Of a stretch of 5,686 nt of DNA, positions 5,044 through 5,686 are shown in pieces. Position 1 is the first letter of the stretch. Every line of letters begins with the position of its first letter. The notes beneath the pieces were generated by a model, which made no database searches, was not told the DNA's origin, and saw only the letters and a list, made by a program, of their open reading frames with translations. Origin of the DNA: Ignavibacteriota bacterium (GTDB taxonomy: Bacteria > Bacteroidota > Ignavibacteria > Tepidaquicellales > Tepidaquicellaceae); assembly GCA_003158365.1 (NCBI GenBank), contig PMIW01000161.1:1-5686 (forward strand), in the 5' to 3' direction. A program made the position numbers and the translations under genes.

Positions 5044-5686
5044 ATGAAATACTACAAGGGAAAGTTATTTTTTATCGCTATTCTAGTTTTTTTAATTTCT
5101 ATATCAAATATCTATTCTCAATCAGGATGGGTTAGTACTTTTTTTAATAATACTAATACATTTTCCAAAATTGTCAAAAAAGATAGCCTTAACTATTTTG
5201 CATTTAGCAGGGAAAGTAAATATATCTATAAAAGTACTGATGGAGGAAATAGCTGGATTTGCACTCCCAATAATTCTTTTGACTCATTATATACGATATA
5301 TGATGGTCAATTTATTAATTCTTTAACGGGATGGATAGTTGGTTTAAGAGATGATTTATTCTATGGAGTTATTTACAAAACTACTAATGGAGGTTTAAAT
5401 TGGTTTAAACAAAACGTAGGTAATAATAATAGAGGTTTTTATTGTCTTTATTTTTTAGACTCAAATATTGGCTGGATTGGAAGTGGAAGCCCTGTTTGGG
5501 GAACGGGATATTTATATAAGACTACAAACGGCGGAATTAATTGGTCATTAAAAGAATTTAATGGTGCTGCTCAAATAAACAGCATAAAATTCTTTGATAC
5601 AGATAATGGTTGGATTATGGGACATTATAATTTAATTGCAAAAACATCTGATGGCGGTCTGACCTGGATTCAAAAACCAATAAATA
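5044..5686 (+). CDS. Secreted YCF48/BNR-repeat beta-propeller protein, 3' end outside window
   Basis: The frame stays open for 214 codons to the right edge. Residues 1-25 are a signal peptide (MKYYKGK, hydrophobic core 8-19, cleavage near NIYSQ). The rest is a run of BNR/Asp-box and YCF48-type units, each with an 'Y-K-(S/T)-T-(D/N)-G-G-x-x-W' turn: YKSTDGGNSW (62-71), YKTTNGGLNW (111-120), YKTTNGGINW (158-167) and AKTSDGGLTW (199-208). Three of the intervals carry GW(I)x(G/S) strands: TGWIVG (95-100), IGWIGS (142-147) and NGWIMG (188-193). The closing Trp residues are 49, 47 and 41 residues apart, consistent with propeller blades. In Bacteroidota and Ignavibacteriota such proteins are usually secreted or surface-bound and often end in a type IX secretion C-terminal domain, which would lie beyond the window. 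Photosystem assembly, the role of plant YCF48, is not implied. Ligand or enzymatic role unknown. The start is supported by GAGGGG six bases upstream, and the upstream hairpin suggests its own transcript. Confidence 0.92.
   Translation, partial: MKYYKGKLFFIAILVFLISISNIYSQSGWVSTFFNNTNTFSKIVKKDSLNYFAFSRESKYIYKSTDGGNSWICTPNNSFDSLYTIYDGQFINSLTGWIVGLRDDLFYGVIYKTTNGGLNWFKQNVGNNNRGFYCLYFLDSNIGWIGSGSPVWGTGYLYKTTNGGINWSLKEFNGAAQINSIKFFDTDNGWIMGHYNLIAKTSDGGLTWIQKPIN

Overview
The window is visibly AT-rich and all six genes lie on the plus strand. It looks like chromosomal DNA from the Bacteroidota / Ignavibacteriota (FCB group). Three things support this: exported proteins whose signal peptides end in '(N)IYSQ', 'HSQ' or 'YAQ'; a promoter matching both the sigma70 pattern and the Bacteroidetes TTG-N20-TAnnTTTG pattern; and most starts lacking a Shine-Dalgarno sequence, with A/T-rich leaders. 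A secreted YCF48/BNR-repeat protein and a LolA-like lipoprotein-sorting-type protein are also common in this group. The exact genus cannot be read from the sequence.

Layout. (1) Bases 1-1098 hold the C-terminal part of a hybrid sensor histidine kinase, entering the window just before its phosphoacceptor His and ending with a receiver domain. (2) A 195-base gap follows, carrying a good promoter and Shine-Dalgarno. (3) Bases 1294-2446 hold two genes of accessory character: a conserved uncharacterised protein of a family I associate with phages and recombination-type genes, and a free-standing NUMOD4/HNH endonuclease-like protein with altered active-site positions. (4) Bases 2528-4961 hold three tightly spaced genes for exported envelope proteins: a LolA-like protein, a protein built of seven exact 26-residue Y-x-Y repeats, and a PAP2-family lipid phosphatase-like protein starting one base after the previous stop. 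(5) A hairpin overlaps the PAP2 stop codon. (6) From 5044 to the right edge runs an open-ended secreted YCF48/BNR-type beta-propeller gene with its own Shine-Dalgarno.

How they may work together. The 2528-4961 cluster is probably one transcription unit acting at the cell envelope (lipid or lipoprotein handling plus a surface repeat protein); this is inferred from spacing and predicted export only. The 1294-2446 pair looks like a small inserted or phage-derived module with its own promoter. No RNA gene, CRISPR array, insertion sequence or origin was found. The best candidates for something undescribed are the 1294-2446 pair and the 26-residue repeat protein with its PAP2 partner.
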